The notes below the pieces were generated by a model, which saw only the letters and a program-made list of their open reading frames with translations, did not search any database and was not told where the DNA came from. This document shows positions 7,960 to 16,977 of a DNA stretch of 47,409 nucleotides, in pieces. Positions within the stretch are counted from its first letter, which is position 1, and every line of letters starts with the position of its first letter. The position numbers and the translations under genes were made by a program. The stretch is from an uncultured Lachnospiraceae bacterium (lineage in GTDB: Bacteria; Bacillota; Clostridia; Lachnospirales; Lachnospiraceae), in NCBI GenBank assembly GCA_947626915.1, contig CANQUA010000016.1:1-47409 (forward strand), read 5' to 3'.

Positions 7960-8205
7960 GACATATCATCTCTGCAGATCCCGCGGTACCACCCGCTTTG
8001 AGACCGTCCGCAGCCGAAGCCGCGCGTCTCCTCTCTTTTGCACGTAACGTGTGCCGACGGACATGCCTACTGTGTTTCGACATACCGGCTCCGGAGTGTT
8101 CCCTTCGCCATTTCCACCCTGACGGCGCTCTCAGTCGGTGACGCCCTCTTCCTGTCGGCCTCCCTGGCAAGAGTCTCTTTCTCAGCCATTGCGCTTAAAA
8201 AATAT
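7919..8205 (-). promoter_or_regulatory. T-box riboswitch upstream of aspS-gatCAB (candidate GAAC two-codon specifier)
   Basis: The minus strand carries the T-box motif GGGTGGTACCGCGG (7981-7994), followed by a terminator hairpin (7926-7959; 13-bp arms with one mismatch) and a T7 run. Upstream, a plausible Stem I can be drawn: basal GGCU/AGCC with a K-turn-like UGA/GGA region, then a helix UUGCCA/UGGCGA, with GGGAACA on the 3' side where the specifier lies. This region contains GAAC (8098-8101), overlapping GAA (Glu) and AAC (Asn), and no GAC (Asp). A two-codon T-box of this type has been described for a Clostridium acetobutylicum tRNA-amidation operon. The leader presumably allows read-through when tRNA-Asn (and perhaps tRNA-Glu) is uncharged. 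The fold was done by eye. Confidence 0.9.
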
Positions 8206-8211
8206 GAGTGA

Positions 8212-8240
8212 ATAATAACACAATATTTTATCGGTTTCAA
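8212..8240 (-). promoter_or_regulatory. Sigma-A promoter of the aspS-gatCAB operon
   Basis: TTGAAA (8235-8240), a 17-bp spacer and TATTAT (8212-8217) on the minus strand. Transcription should start near 8205, giving a leader of about 475 bases that contains the whole T-box. Confidence 0.8.
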
Positions 8241-8280
8241 GCATAAAATTAAACAAAATTCTCTGAGCCTGAAATGGGAA

Positions 8281-9276
8281 TCACAGCAAATTTCCGCTGT
8301 ACCGTTCATAATAAAACATGTACTGCTGCAGAATTCCCGCAAAGCCGGCATAACGCGCAAAATATCTTTCCGCCAGCCGTCCGCACAGCCTCGTCTTCGG
8401 ACACCCCGTTTCCAGACCGCTCCCCGGCAGATATTCCCGCAGCAGAATCTTCCGGATCCAGGTGTCCACCGGAAACGCCTCGGTCTGATGAAGTCCAAAG
8501 AGGCACACGCAGTTCGCCACCTTTTCTCCGATCCCATAAAACCCCCGCAGGTACGCCAGCGCCGTCGGATAGTCCATCCGCCGCAGGCGTTCCAGGTCCA
8601 GCGCCCCCGAACAGGCGTCCTCGCAGATCCGTTTTATGTATTTGGCGCGATAGCCCAGCTTCAGCTCCAGCAGGTCCGGAAGCTCTGCCCGGGACAGCTG
8701 AAGCGGCGTCGGGAACGCGTAAAAAAATCCTTCCGCGCCCGCGTCCTCCCAGGCAAGTTTCGTACCGTACCGTTCACAGAGGGCTTCCACCAGCGCTTTG
8801 ATATGGGGAATCGCCTTCTGCTGGGAGATCACAAACGTAATGATCATCTCCCATACGTCCTGGCGCAGGATCCGGATGCCGCTCCCGAACTCCGCCGCCC
8901 GGGTCAGATACTCGTCGCCCGGATCTACCGCCGCGATATAACGCCCGTAATCGGTTCCCAGGTCGAAATAATTCTCCCAATAGGCCAGCGCCTCTTCCCC
9001 GCAGAAAAACGCCGTCTCTTCCCCCGACTGCACCGCCGTCAGCCCATGGGAACCGCTGATGATCCGGTACGCGCTGAAGCCGCGCTTCTTTTCATCCTTC
9101 GTCTCCGTCCCGCCGCCTGCCGCGCATCTCCGGGCGGAGCCGTCCTCGTCCGCTTCCGCCCGCCGCAGCCGCTCCACTGACTCCGCGTCCAACTCCGTCA
9201 TCCGGAAGCATTGCCCCGACTCCGCGATCTGCCGCAGATCGAAGTATTTTATCGTTCTGACAATCTTCATTTTCAC
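8281..9276 (-). CDS. ogg: OGG1-type 8-oxoguanine DNA glycosylase/AP lyase
   Basis: A 331-residue HhH-GPD glycosylase resembling OGG1, which removes 8-oxoguanine from DNA. The N-terminal GQCFRM (21-26) matches the GQCFRW motif of OGG1. The helix-hairpin-helix GFYGIGEKVANC contains the catalytic lysine (Lys252), and PVDTWI supplies the conserved aspartate (Asp271). Residues about 38-64 form a charged, low-complexity insert (EADEDGSARR... ETKDEKK) absent from most relatives. The next gene downstream is the T-box operon, transcribed from its own promoter. AlkA-type activity is the less likely alternative. Confidence 0.88.
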   Translation of the reverse strand: MKMKIVRTIKYFDLRQIAESGQCFRMTELDAESVERLRRAEADEDGSARRCAAGGGTETKDEKKRGFSAYRIISGSHGLTAVQSGEETAFFCGEEALAYWENYFDLGTDYGRYIAAVDPGDEYLTRAAEFGSGIRILRQDVWEMIITFVISQQKAIPHIKALVEALCERYGTKLAWEDAGAEGFFYAFPTPLQLSRAELPDLLELKLGYRAKYIKRICEDACSGALDLERLRRMDYPTALAYLRGFYGIGEKVANCVCLFGLHQTEAFPVDTWIRKILLREYLPGSGLETGCPKTRLCGRLAERYFARYAGFAGILQQYMFYYERYSGNLL

Positions 9277-9292
9277 CGGAAAAAGCTGCGCT

Positions 9293-9745
9293 CTACAGAA
9301 GCTTCAGCATCTGTGCCGCATTTTCCTTCGCTTTCACTTTGGAAAATGCCTTCGCAACGAGTCCGTTTTCGTCGATCAGGTACGTCGTGCGGACGATGCC
9401 CATAAACTTCTTCCCGTACATGCTCTTCTCCTGCCACGCTCCGTAAGCCTGGATCGCCGTAAGCTCCGGGTCCGACAAAAGCGTAAACGGCAGCCCGTAA
9501 TTCTGCTCAAACTTCTTATGGGACGCCACGCTGTCCCTGCTGACGCCAAGCACCACCGCGCCCTGCTCCGTAAACTGCGGATACAGCTGCGCGAACCCGC
9601 ACGCCTGGGCGGTGCAGCCGGACGTATTGTCCTTCGGGTAAAAATACAGAATCACCTTTTTCCCGCGATAATCCTCCAGCGAATGCATGTCTCCGTTCTG
9701 ATCCGGCAGCATAAACGACGGCGCCGGGGTTCCGATCTCCAGCAT
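9293..9745 (-). CDS. bcp: Thiol peroxidase, PrxQ/Bcp peroxiredoxin
   Basis: A 150-residue peroxiredoxin of the PrxQ/Bcp class, a cytoplasmic reductase of H2O2 and organic hydroperoxides using thioredoxin. The peroxidatic cysteine is in TSGCTAQACGF (Cys44) and the resolving cysteine is five residues on (Cys49), the classic atypical 2-Cys arrangement. GVSRDS, SDPE and the C-terminal RTTYLIDENG follow as expected. It sits 16 bases upstream of ogg on the same strand, so both oxidative-damage genes are probably co-transcribed. Confidence 0.95.
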   Translation of the reverse strand: MLEIGTPAPSFMLPDQNGDMHSLEDYRGKKVILYFYPKDNTSGCTAQACGFAQLYPQFTEQGAVVLGVSRDSVASHKKFEQNYGLPFTLLSDPELTAIQAYGAWQEKSMYGKKFMGIVRTTYLIDENGLVAKAFSKVKAKENAAQMLKLL

Positions 9746-9802
9746 ATGGCTTCTCCTCCTGCGGATAATATGGCGTTGCCTTTCCTCTCTGCGCGGCGCG
9801 GC

Positions 9803-11203
9803 TCAGAACCGGATCCGCGCCTCCAGATAATCTTTCAGCTCCGCGATCGGCACACGCACCTGCTCCATGGTATCTCGGTCGCGGACCGTCACCGCCTGAT
9901 CATTCTCGGAATCAAAATCATAGGTCACACAGAACGGCGTGCCGATCTCGTCCTGGCGGCGGTAGCGCTTGCCGATGTTGCCGCGGTCGTCGTATTCGCA
10001 GTTGAAATACCTGCACAGGTCGGTGTAAATTTTTTCCGCCCCGGCGCTTAACTTTTTCGACAGCGGCAGCACGCCCACCTTCACCGGCGCAATGGCGGGA
10101 TGGAAATGCAGCACCGTGCGCACGTCGCCCTCGGCGATCTCCTCCTCGTCGTAGGCCGCGCAGAGGAACGCCAGCGTCACGCGGTCGGCGCCCAGGGACG
10201 GTTCAATGACAAACGGAATATATTTCTCATTCTTCGCGTCGTCAAAATAGGTCAGATCCTGGCCGGAAGTCTCCTGGTGCCGGGTCAGATCGTAGTTGGT
10301 GCGGTCCGCGATGCCCCAGAGCTCGCCCCAGCCGAAGGGGAACAAAAACTCAATGTCGGACGTGGCCTTGCTGTAGAACGCCAGCTCCGCCGGGTCATGG
10401 TCGCGCACCCGCATTTCTTCCGGCTTGATGCCCAGAGTCTGCAGCCAGTCGATGCAGTACTGCTTCCAGTAGGCAAACCACTCCAGATCCGTGTCCGGCT
10501 CGCAGAAAAATTCCAGCTCCATCTGCTCAAATTCCCTGGTGCGGAACGTGAAATTGCCCGGCGTGATCTCATTGCGGAAGGATTTTCCGATCTGGGCAAT
10601 GCCGAAGGGGATCTTCTTGCGGGACGTCCTCTGGACGTTCTTAAAGTTCACGAAAATGCCCTGGGCCGTCTCCGGGCGCAGGTAGACCGTGTTTTTCGCG
10701 TCCTCGGTCACGCCCTGGAAGGTCTTGAACATCAGGTTGAACTGGCGGATATCGGTGAAATCATGCTTGCCGCAGCTGGGGCAGCAGATGTTCTGGTCCT
10801 CGATATACTGCTTCATCTGCTCCTGGGTCCAGCCGTCCACGGCCTCCTCCGGAACGATGCCTTTCTCTTTCATATAATTCTCGATCAGCTGATCGGCCCG
10901 GAAGCGCTCATGACAGGCGCGGCAGTCCATCAGCGGATCGGAGAACCCGCCCAGATGGCCGCTGGCCACCCAGGTCTGGGAGTTCATCAGGATCGCGCAG
11001 TCCACGCCCACATTGTAGGGGCTTTCCTGCACGAATTTCTGCCACCAGGCCTTCTTCACATTGTTTTTCAGTTCTACGCCCAGGTTGCCGTAATCCCATG
11101 TATTCGCCAGGCCGCCGTAGATCTCGGAGCCCGGATACACAAAGCCTCTGGACTTGGCCAGAGCCACAATCTTTTCCATCGTCTTTTCCATCGTCTTTTC
11201 CAT
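9803..11203 (-). CDS. glyS: Glycyl-tRNA synthetase, alpha2 type
   Basis: A class II glycyl-tRNA synthetase of the single-chain dimeric type (about 466 residues from this start). It has the N-terminal [23 protein letters not shown] signature, two zinc-type cysteine pairs (CRAC, CCPSC), the motif 2 region [25 protein letters not shown], and motif 3 around [14 protein letters not shown]. The C-terminal anticodon-binding domain is present. The start is ambiguous: a 12-bp unit, ATGGAAAAGACG, is repeated so that in-frame ATGs lie at 11203, 11191 and 11179, with a further GTG at 11218. None has a strong ribosome site. No T-box was seen upstream. Confidence 0.96.
   Translation of the reverse strand: MEKTMEKTMEKIVALAKSRGFVYPGSEIYGGLANTWDYGNLGVELKNNVKKAWWQKFVQESPYNVGVDCAILMNSQTWVASGHLGGFSDPLMDCRACHERFRADQLIENYMKEKGIVPEEAVDGWTQEQMKQYIEDQNICCPSCGKHDFTDIRQFNLMFKTFQGVTEDAKNTVYLRPETAQGIFVNFKNVQRTSRKKIPFGIAQIGKSFRNEITPGNFTFRTREFEQMELEFFCEPDTDLEWFAYWKQYCIDWLQTLGIKPEEMRVRDHDPAELAFYSKATSDIEFLFPFGWGELWGIADRTNYDLTRHQETSGQDLTYFDDAKNEKYIPFVIEPSLGADRVTLAFLCAAYDEEEIAEGDVRTVLHFHPAIAPVKVGVLPLSKKLSAGAEKIYTDLCRYFNCEYDDRGNIGKRYRRQDEIGTPFCVTYDFDSENDQAVTVRDRDTMEQVRVPIAELKDYLEARIRF
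11178..11203 (-). repeat. 12-bp tandem repeat at the glyS start
   Basis: ATGGAAAAGACG occurs twice and is followed by ATGGAAAAGATT, so the protein begins with repeated MEKT. Relatives that I recall start with one MEKT unit before MEKIV; that comparison is from memory. Confidence 0.7.
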
Positions 11204-11253
11204 TTTCTCTTCTCTCACCCTGCCTTTTCTGTTTTGCTGCGGCTGCTTCCGGA

Positions 11254-11949
11254 CTATCTGCAGACCAGCCAGGCTTCTCCGCCTGTGATCCGGGCCGTAA
11301 ACGCGTCGGCCAGTTCCACCGCGCCGCTGTAATAGCGGATCTTATATTCTGTCTGCACCGTGACGGTTCCGGTTATATGAAGCAGCCTCATTTCTCTTTG
11401 CCGGAACACGGTCTTCTGCGTGGTTTCTTCCTGATTTTCCGTATCCATCCAGGGAGCGTCCCACACCTCTTCCGTCGGAAGTCCTTCCTCCACGGTCGTC
11501 ACCTCCAGAAAGTCCGGATGGTTTTCCAGGTCCCCGGTTTCTTCCGTAAACTGACACAGGTGCAGGCCCCCGGAATACCGGCAGATCACCCGCGCCGTCC
11601 CGCCCGCCATGCTCACATCCGTCACGGAGACCGGGGGCAGCTCTCCCTCCGCCGTCTCAGGCTGCGCCGCGTTGTACCTGGCGGCGTTCTCTTCCTCTCT
11701 GGTCCGGAGTTCGTCCGCGCTGTAATAATCCCTGGACTCGTCGTAGGTTCCCACCAGCACCGTGTAAAGGCTCCCGTCCGACGCCATGTAGATCAGGCTC
11801 TGCTCCGGCGGGAACACACTCCTCGCTTCTTCCTCCTCCCCGCCGCAGCCGGTCAAAAGAAGAACCGCCAGCAGAAAAACCGCCGCACATATGATGGGAT
11901 GATACCATGAATCTACCGTATTTTCAATACCGAACCCGTATTTTTTCAC
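11254..11949 (-). CDS. Putative lipoprotein of unknown function
   Basis: A 231-residue protein with a lipoprotein signal: a positively charged start (KKYGF), a hydrophobic stretch [14 protein letters not shown], and the lipobox LLTGC followed by Gly and an acidic EEEEA run. It should be anchored to the outer face of the membrane. The mature part has about 195 residues, is acidic and probably beta-rich, with an opening like a small sensor or binding domain ([17 protein letters not shown]). I recognise no family. A GTG start at 11949 is preferred because GGGGAG lies 6 bases upstream; the frame extends to 11976. It lies between recO and glyS on the same strand. Confidence 0.75.
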   Translation of the reverse strand: MKKYGFGIENTVDSWYHPIICAAVFLLAVLLLTGCGGEEEEARSVFPPEQSLIYMASDGSLYTVLVGTYDESRDYYSADELRTREEENAARYNAAQPETAEGELPPVSVTDVSMAGGTARVICRYSGGLHLCQFTEETGDLENHPDFLEVTTVEEGLPTEEVWDAPWMDTENQEETTQKTVFRQREMRLLHITGTVTVQTEYKIRYYSGAVELADAFTARITGGEAWLVCR

Positions 11950-11977
11950 TTGCCTCTCCCCGCTTTCACGCCGCACC

Positions 11978-12628
11978 TCACGCCGACAGCATTTCCAGAA
12001 TCTTCAGAGACTGGAACTCCTTATCCACGTAACGGCTGAAATTGATCTGCACGCACTGACTGAATTCCTCCATCACCGGGGGCGTCAGCACAAAAGTATA
12101 GAGCTTTTCCATGGGAGCGCAGATCACATACTCCCAGGCGTAAGCGGCGGAATCGCTGACCGGCTGAGGCGGTTTCTCCGTATACTCGCCGTTTATGACC
12201 ATCGACTTCAGCTCAAAAACCCGCCGGACCAGACGGTCAGGGAGCTCCGGCCTCAAAAGCGCCCGCAGGGACTGATAGAGCAGGAGCAGCAGAGCCGTTC
12301 CGTCCATATTCTCTCTGGAATAATAATCTCCCAGCTCCAGAAAATACTGGCCGTAACAGGCGCCCTCCATATCCGACGCCAGCTCCTCAAAATAGCGGCT
12401 GATCTCCGCGTCCTGCAGATTATAGGCCTCCCTGCCCTCATAAAGTTTAAACGTGCCAAATGCAAACGGGCGGCTGGGTCCCATCAAACGGCTGCCGGGA
12501 CGCCTGGCCCCTCTGGCAAAGGCCGTGATCTTGCCCCGCTCCCTGGTCAGAAGGACGAGGCGCTTGTCATATTCCCCGACCGGCGCGGACCGCATCACCA
12601 TCCCGGTCAGTTCCACACATTCACGCAC
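11978..12628 (-). CDS. recO: DNA repair protein RecO
   Basis: About 216 residues. RecO binds ssDNA and SSB and helps load RecA in gap repair. The N-terminal OB fold shows LTGMVMRSAPVGEYDKRLVLLTRERGKITAFARGARRPGS, typical of the family. The C-terminal helical domain is short, and the CxxC zinc pairs found in many RecO proteins are absent. A GTG start at 12628 is chosen because GGGAGG lies 8 bases upstream; a GTG at 12637 and one at 12616 are alternatives. It follows era, as in many Bacillota, but is separated from it by a 46-bp repeat array. Confidence 0.9.
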   Translation of the reverse strand: MRECVELTGMVMRSAPVGEYDKRLVLLTRERGKITAFARGARRPGSRLMGPSRPFAFGTFKLYEGREAYNLQDAEISRYFEELASDMEGACYGQYFLELGDYYSRENMDGTALLLLLYQSLRALLRPELPDRLVRRVFELKSMVINGEYTEKPPQPVSDSAAYAWEYVICAPMEKLYTFVLTPPVMEEFSQCVQINFSRYVDKEFQSLKILEMLSA

Positions 12629-12677
12629 GCCTCCCACCTCCCGTTCCGTTTTCCGTCTCCTGCTCCTCGCCCAGCGT

Positions 12678-12951
12678 GGGCAGCGGCTGATTTCTTTGGA
12701 CGGATCCTGCTTTTTCGTCCGTCACAGACAGTGACCGGTTCTTCGGACGGATCATGTTTTTTGCACGCCGCAGACAGCGGCGATCCTTTGATCGGATCAC
12801 ACCTCTTCTCACGCCGCAGACAGCGGCTGGCCCTTTGGACGGATCCTGCTTTTTGCCTGCCGCGGACATCGGCCGGTTTCCCTGGACGAACCACGCTTCT
12901 TCGCACGCGCGGACATCGGCCGATCCCTTTACGGGATCACGCGATCACGCC
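12678..12951. repeat. Degenerate 46-bp tandem repeat array between era and recO
   Basis: Six imperfect units of 44-47 bp start near 12678, 12723, 12769, 12815, 12861 and 12908. Unit cores read CGCAGACAGCGG ... GGACGGATC ... CTTTTTGC. The period is not a multiple of three, so overlapping minus-strand ORFs here are not credible genes. The array fills most of the 399-bp gap. No hairpin or promoter was evident in the unit. Confidence 0.85.
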
Positions 12952-13027
12952 CGCGCCGGTCCCGGACGCCTGTGCCGGCCTACGGCGGCGTTCCTTTCCC
13001 AATCCGGCCCCCGTTCAGGCGGCAGAT

Positions 13028-13924
13028 TCACTGGAAATAACCGTAATTCTTCATATATAATTCGCTGTCCCGCCATTCCCTGCGGACTTTCACCCACAGC
13101 TGCAGGTTCACTCTGGCTCCCATCAGATTTTCGATCTCCTGCCGCGCGGTGCTGCCGATTTTTTTCAGCATGGCTCCGCCTTTGCCGATGATAATGCCCT
13201 TGTGGCTGTCCTTTTCACAGACGATCGTGGCCTCGATATCGAACATCCCGTTCTTCCGTTCGGTCATTTTTTCAATGGTGACCGCAATCCCATGGGGGAT
13301 CTCGTCGGAAAGGAGGCGCAGGGCCTTTTCCCGGATCAGCTCCGCCGCGATCTGGCGCATGGGCTGATCCGTGACCGTATCCTCATCGTAATACTGGGGC
13401 CCGCAGGGCAGGTACTGAAAAATCCGCTCCGTGATCTGCTCCGTATTCTGATCCTTCAGCGCCGATACCGGCAGGATATCCGTAAACGGATGGAGTCCCC
13501 GGTAGGCGGCGATGAAGCGCAGGATATCCTCCTGATTTTTCACCGTATCGATCTTATTGATCACCAGGATCACCGGCGTTTTCACTTTGGACAGAAGCTC
13601 CGCAATATGCTGCTCGCCGGCTCCGATAAAGGTGGACGGCTCCACCAGCCACAGCACTACATCCACCTCGCTCAGCGTGCCCTCGGCCACATTTACCATA
13701 TATTCGCCCAGCTTGTTCTTCGCTTTATGGATGCCCGGCGTGTCCAGAAAAATGATCTGCCCTCTCTCGTCCGTATATACGGTCTGGATCCGGTTCCTGG
13801 TGGTCTGGGGCTTTTCTGACGTGATGGCGATCTTCTGACCGATCAGATGATTCATCAGCGTGGACTTCCCCACATTCGGCCGTCCGATCAGCGCCACAAA
13901 ACCGGATTTATAATTCTCGCTCAT
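13028..13924 (-). CDS. era: GTPase Era
   Basis: A 298-residue Era, the essential GTPase that binds the 3' end of 16S rRNA during 30S maturation. G1 is GRPNVGKS (14-21), G3 is DTPG, G4 is NKID and G5 is SALK. The C-terminal KH domain contains GKGGAMLKKIGSTAR. Length matches the family. It is followed downstream by the repeat array and recO, and preceded by the M16C peptidase gene 32 bases upstream. Confidence 0.98.
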   Translation of the reverse strand: MSENYKSGFVALIGRPNVGKSTLMNHLIGQKIAITSEKPQTTRNRIQTVYTDERGQIIFLDTPGIHKAKNKLGEYMVNVAEGTLSEVDVVLWLVEPSTFIGAGEQHIAELLSKVKTPVILVINKIDTVKNQEDILRFIAAYRGLHPFTDILPVSALKDQNTEQITERIFQYLPCGPQYYDEDTVTDQPMRQIAAELIREKALRLLSDEIPHGIAVTIEKMTERKNGMFDIEATIVCEKDSHKGIIIGKGGAMLKKIGSTARQEIENLMGARVNLQLWVKVRREWRDSELYMKNYGYFQ

Positions 13925-13956
13925 GGTGATCCCTTTCTTACCGCTTCGCAGCCCGT

Positions 13957-16893
13957 TTATGCCCGGAACAAACTCTTCACTTCGCCGAACAGATCCCTGC
14001 AGGACTCTACTTTTTCCTCGCTTCCAACGACGCAGAAGCTGCCGGTATCCAGAACCGCGCGCACGATGCCCGCCAGGCCGCGGATATCCTCCGGCTGCAC
14101 CGCCAGCACCTGGGCCCGCTCCTCGGCTACCATCTCATTGGTCAAACCGGCCAGATAGGCGTACAGGCCCCGTTCGCCTTTCAGCGAGGGCGTCAGCGGC
14201 GTATCCATGTCGCTGATGGTGCCGATCACATATTTCGTCATGTCTCTCTCGTCCGCCGCGAAGTGCTCCAGGTACTCCGGCACCTTCTCGTAGACCTGGT
14301 CCGTCTCCCGCAGGTTCGGATCCCGGTAGGACACGAAATAACCGTCTCCGGAACGCCCGAAGCTGCTGAAGCATCCGTAAGCCCCGCCCTTGACACGCAG
14401 GTTGATCCACAGGTAATCGTAGTTCATGATGAGCTTTAATACCCGGAGCGCTCCCGTATATTCATAGCCCGCTTCGCTGAACAGGCCGCCCCGCGCCACA
14501 TAATTGACCTGCGAGGAAGTCTTAAAGCCCTCATTTTTATTGCAGCGCACAAACGGGAACGGATAGACCGTTTTCTCCCCTTCCGGCAGCGCCTGGGTCA
14601 GGGACGTCATCGCGCTCTCCAAAAGCCCGAAGCCCTCGGCGTCCGACGTATCGCTGACCATCATATTGTCAATGGTAAACAGCTTCGCCGCCACTTCTTT
14701 CAGCTTCGCGATCAGGGCTTTCGGGTCTTTCTCAAAGGCCCGGACCGTGTCCTCCAAAAATCCATAGTACCCGATCCCGCCTGTCATATCGTTGTACTGG
14801 AAAATCGGAGACAGATAGGACATGGCGCGCCCGGCCGCCGCCTGATGGCTGCCGCGCTCCAGCCGCATCCGGGAGCGGGACCGGGTCTCCCTCAGGATCT
14901 CGCCCAGCCGCTTCTCATCCTCGATCACGGACCCGGACAGAATCTCCGCCAGCAGTCCGAACCCTGCCTCCAGCTTTCCGTGAAGCACTTTCATATCCGC
15001 CACGAACGCGCCCGTAAATTCTCCGGTCCTGCCCAGTTTCGCAAAGGACTGGGTGGAGAAGCGGATCCCGCCGGTATTCAGATAGATCTCGCTGGTCAGG
15101 TCGGCGTAACTGTAATGCTTCGTATCCACGTATCCAAGGATCGCTTTCAAAAGAGCCGCGTAGGACAGATCCTCTGCCGGCACGCGGTTGGTATTGAACA
15201 GAACCTTCACGTAGCTGATCCCGGAGGTGGCATATTCCTGATGCAGCACCTGGACGCCATGGAACAGATGCTCCGTCCAGTGCATTTCCTCGGCCTTCGG
15301 ATCAATGTCCTCTCTGCGTAGCATCGGTATCTTTTCCAGCTCTTCCTTCGGAGACGGCGTGTCCTGATACTCCTTCAGTTCTTTCGTCTGCTTCACCAGT
15401 TCCCGGATCTCCTCTTCCGTCAGGGACGCCTTGTAATCGGCCAGCTTCTTCGCCACCCTCGCATCCTCCTCAGCCGTCAGGTTCTTCTTCGGCTTCAGGA
15501 CAACGACGGCCGTAAACGGATTATCCAGCAGGTATTTGCGGATCAGCTGCTCAAAATAGCCCTCTTCCGCAGCTTTTTTCAGGAACGCAAACACATCCTC
15601 GTAACGCAGATAGGTCAGCGGGTCGCCGTCATAGAGCCAGCTGTCCAGGGCGCGGATCCCGTGGATCAGTCCTTTCGGCATCGAGCCGAAATCCGCCTCG
15701 CGGTAATGGAACTCATAATAATTGATGCCCGCCAGCAAACTCTTTTTGTTGATCCCCTCATCGGCCAGTTTCTGAAGCGTCTCCTTCACCACCGCCAGGA
15801 ACGCGTCCTTCTGCTCCGCATTGGCGCCCTTGGCCGTAACCGTAAAACACGGCTGCAGGGTGCCGTCCTCATAACCGCCCAGGATATCCCCGCCGATCCC
15901 GGCATCCAGAAGCGCCTGTTTCAAAGCCGCGCCCGGCGCGTCGATCAGCGTATATTCCAGGACCTGCATCGCCATATCCAGTTCCGGCTCCGGCACTGTC
16001 CCGATCACGCTGCTGACGGACAGATAGGAAGCGTTCTCTTCCGTCTCCTCCTCGGTGATCGGATAATATACCTCCGCCTCCTTCGGGGCGTCAAAGGGTT
16101 TCTGGGCGCAGATCGCGGAATCCACCTGCGCCTGCGGATCGTTCCGGTCATAATGGGAGAGATATTCCCGGTCCATCCATTCCAGCTTCTCCGCCATATC
16201 CAGGTCTCCGTACAGATAGATATAGCTGTTGGCGGGGTGGTAATAGGTCCTGTGGAAATTCAAAAACTGCTCGTAGGTCAGATCCGGGATCGCCCTGGGA
16301 TCGCCGCCGGATTCATAGCCGTAGCAGTTGTCCGGGAAAAGCAGCTCCTGGGTATAATGGCCCAGCATCCCCTCCGGAGAAGAAAGCGCGCCTTTCATCT
16401 CATTGTAAACAACGCCGTTATAGCGGATTGGCTCATTCTCCGACTCCAGCTCATAATGCCAGCCTTCCTGCATGAAGATTTTTTCTTCCTTATAAATATT
16501 CGGATGCAGGACCGCGTCCAGATACACGTCCATCAGGTTCTGGAAATCCTTTTCATTGGTGCTGGCTATGGGGTAGATCGTCTTGTCCGGATAGGTCACG
16601 GCGTTCAAAAACGTGTTCAGAGAACCTTTTACCAGCTCCACAAACGGGTCCTTCACCGGGAATTTGTCCGACCCGCAAAGCACGCTGTGCTCCATGATGT
16701 GGGGCACGCCGGTGCTGTCGGAGGGCGGCGTCCGAAAGCCGATGGAAAAGACCTTGTTATCGTCGTCGTTGGACAGAAGAAATACCCTGGCTCCGCTCTT
16801 TTTGTGCTCCAGGATATAGCTCTCGGAATTCAGCTCCCTGACATATTCCTGTTTCAGAAGCCGGTAAGCGGCCAGATCTTTCAGATCCTTCAT
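13957..16893 (-). CDS. M16C (insulinase/presequence-protease-like) zinc metallopeptidase
   Basis: A 978-residue M16C peptidase similar to presequence protease, which degrades oligopeptides inside a closed chamber. The inverted zinc motif HxxEH is visible as HIMEH (His65, Glu68, His69), followed by VLCGSDKFPVKDPF. The protein has the expected four-domain length with an M16C-associated middle region (about 470-720). There is no signal peptide, so it is probably cytoplasmic. The ATG has AGGAG 8-9 bases upstream. It lies directly upstream of era. Confidence 0.92.
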   Translation of the reverse strand: MKDLKDLAAYRLLKQEYVRELNSESYILEHKKSGARVFLLSNDDDNKVFSIGFRTPPSDSTGVPHIMEHSVLCGSDKFPVKDPFVELVKGSLNTFLNAVTYPDKTIYPIASTNEKDFQNLMDVYLDAVLHPNIYKEEKIFMQEGWHYELESENEPIRYNGVVYNEMKGALSSPEGMLGHYTQELLFPDNCYGYESGGDPRAIPDLTYEQFLNFHRTYYHPANSYIYLYGDLDMAEKLEWMDREYLSHYDRNDPQAQVDSAICAQKPFDAPKEAEVYYPITEEETEENASYLSVSSVIGTVPEPELDMAMQVLEYTLIDAPGAALKQALLDAGIGGDILGGYEDGTLQPCFTVTAKGANAEQKDAFLAVVKETLQKLADEGINKKSLLAGINYYEFHYREADFGSMPKGLIHGIRALDSWLYDGDPLTYLRYEDVFAFLKKAAEEGYFEQLIRKYLLDNPFTAVVVLKPKKNLTAEEDARVAKKLADYKASLTEEEIRELVKQTKELKEYQDTPSPKEELEKIPMLRREDIDPKAEEMHWTEHLFHGVQVLHQEYATSGISYVKVLFNTNRVPAEDLSYAALLKAILGYVDTKHYSYADLTSEIYLNTGGIRFSTQSFAKLGRTGEFTGAFVADMKVLHGKLEAGFGLLAEILSGSVIEDEKRLGEILRETRSRSRMRLERGSHQAAAGRAMSYLSPIFQYNDMTGGIGYYGFLEDTVRAFEKDPKALIAKLKEVAAKLFTIDNMMVSDTSDAEGFGLLESAMTSLTQALPEGEKTVYPFPFVRCNKNEGFKTSSQVNYVARGGLFSEAGYEYTGALRVLKLIMNYDYLWINLRVKGGAYGCFSSFGRSGDGYFVSYRDPNLRETDQVYEKVPEYLEHFAADERDMTKYVIGTISDMDTPLTPSLKGERGLYAYLAGLTNEMVAEERAQVLAVQPEDIRGLAGIVRAVLDTGSFCVVGSEEKVESCRDLFGEVKSLFRA

Positions 16894-16977
16894 AATTCAT
16901 TCTCCTCTCTTTCTCTGCGTAATTTATTGTTCATAATAATTTATACTAAGACATATTGCGTCTAGTTTGCTCATCCG

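Noticed and set aside
12607-12906. Minus-strand ORFs across the 46-bp repeats
   Set aside because: The period is not a multiple of three and each unit reads differently in frame; no ribosome site or domain.
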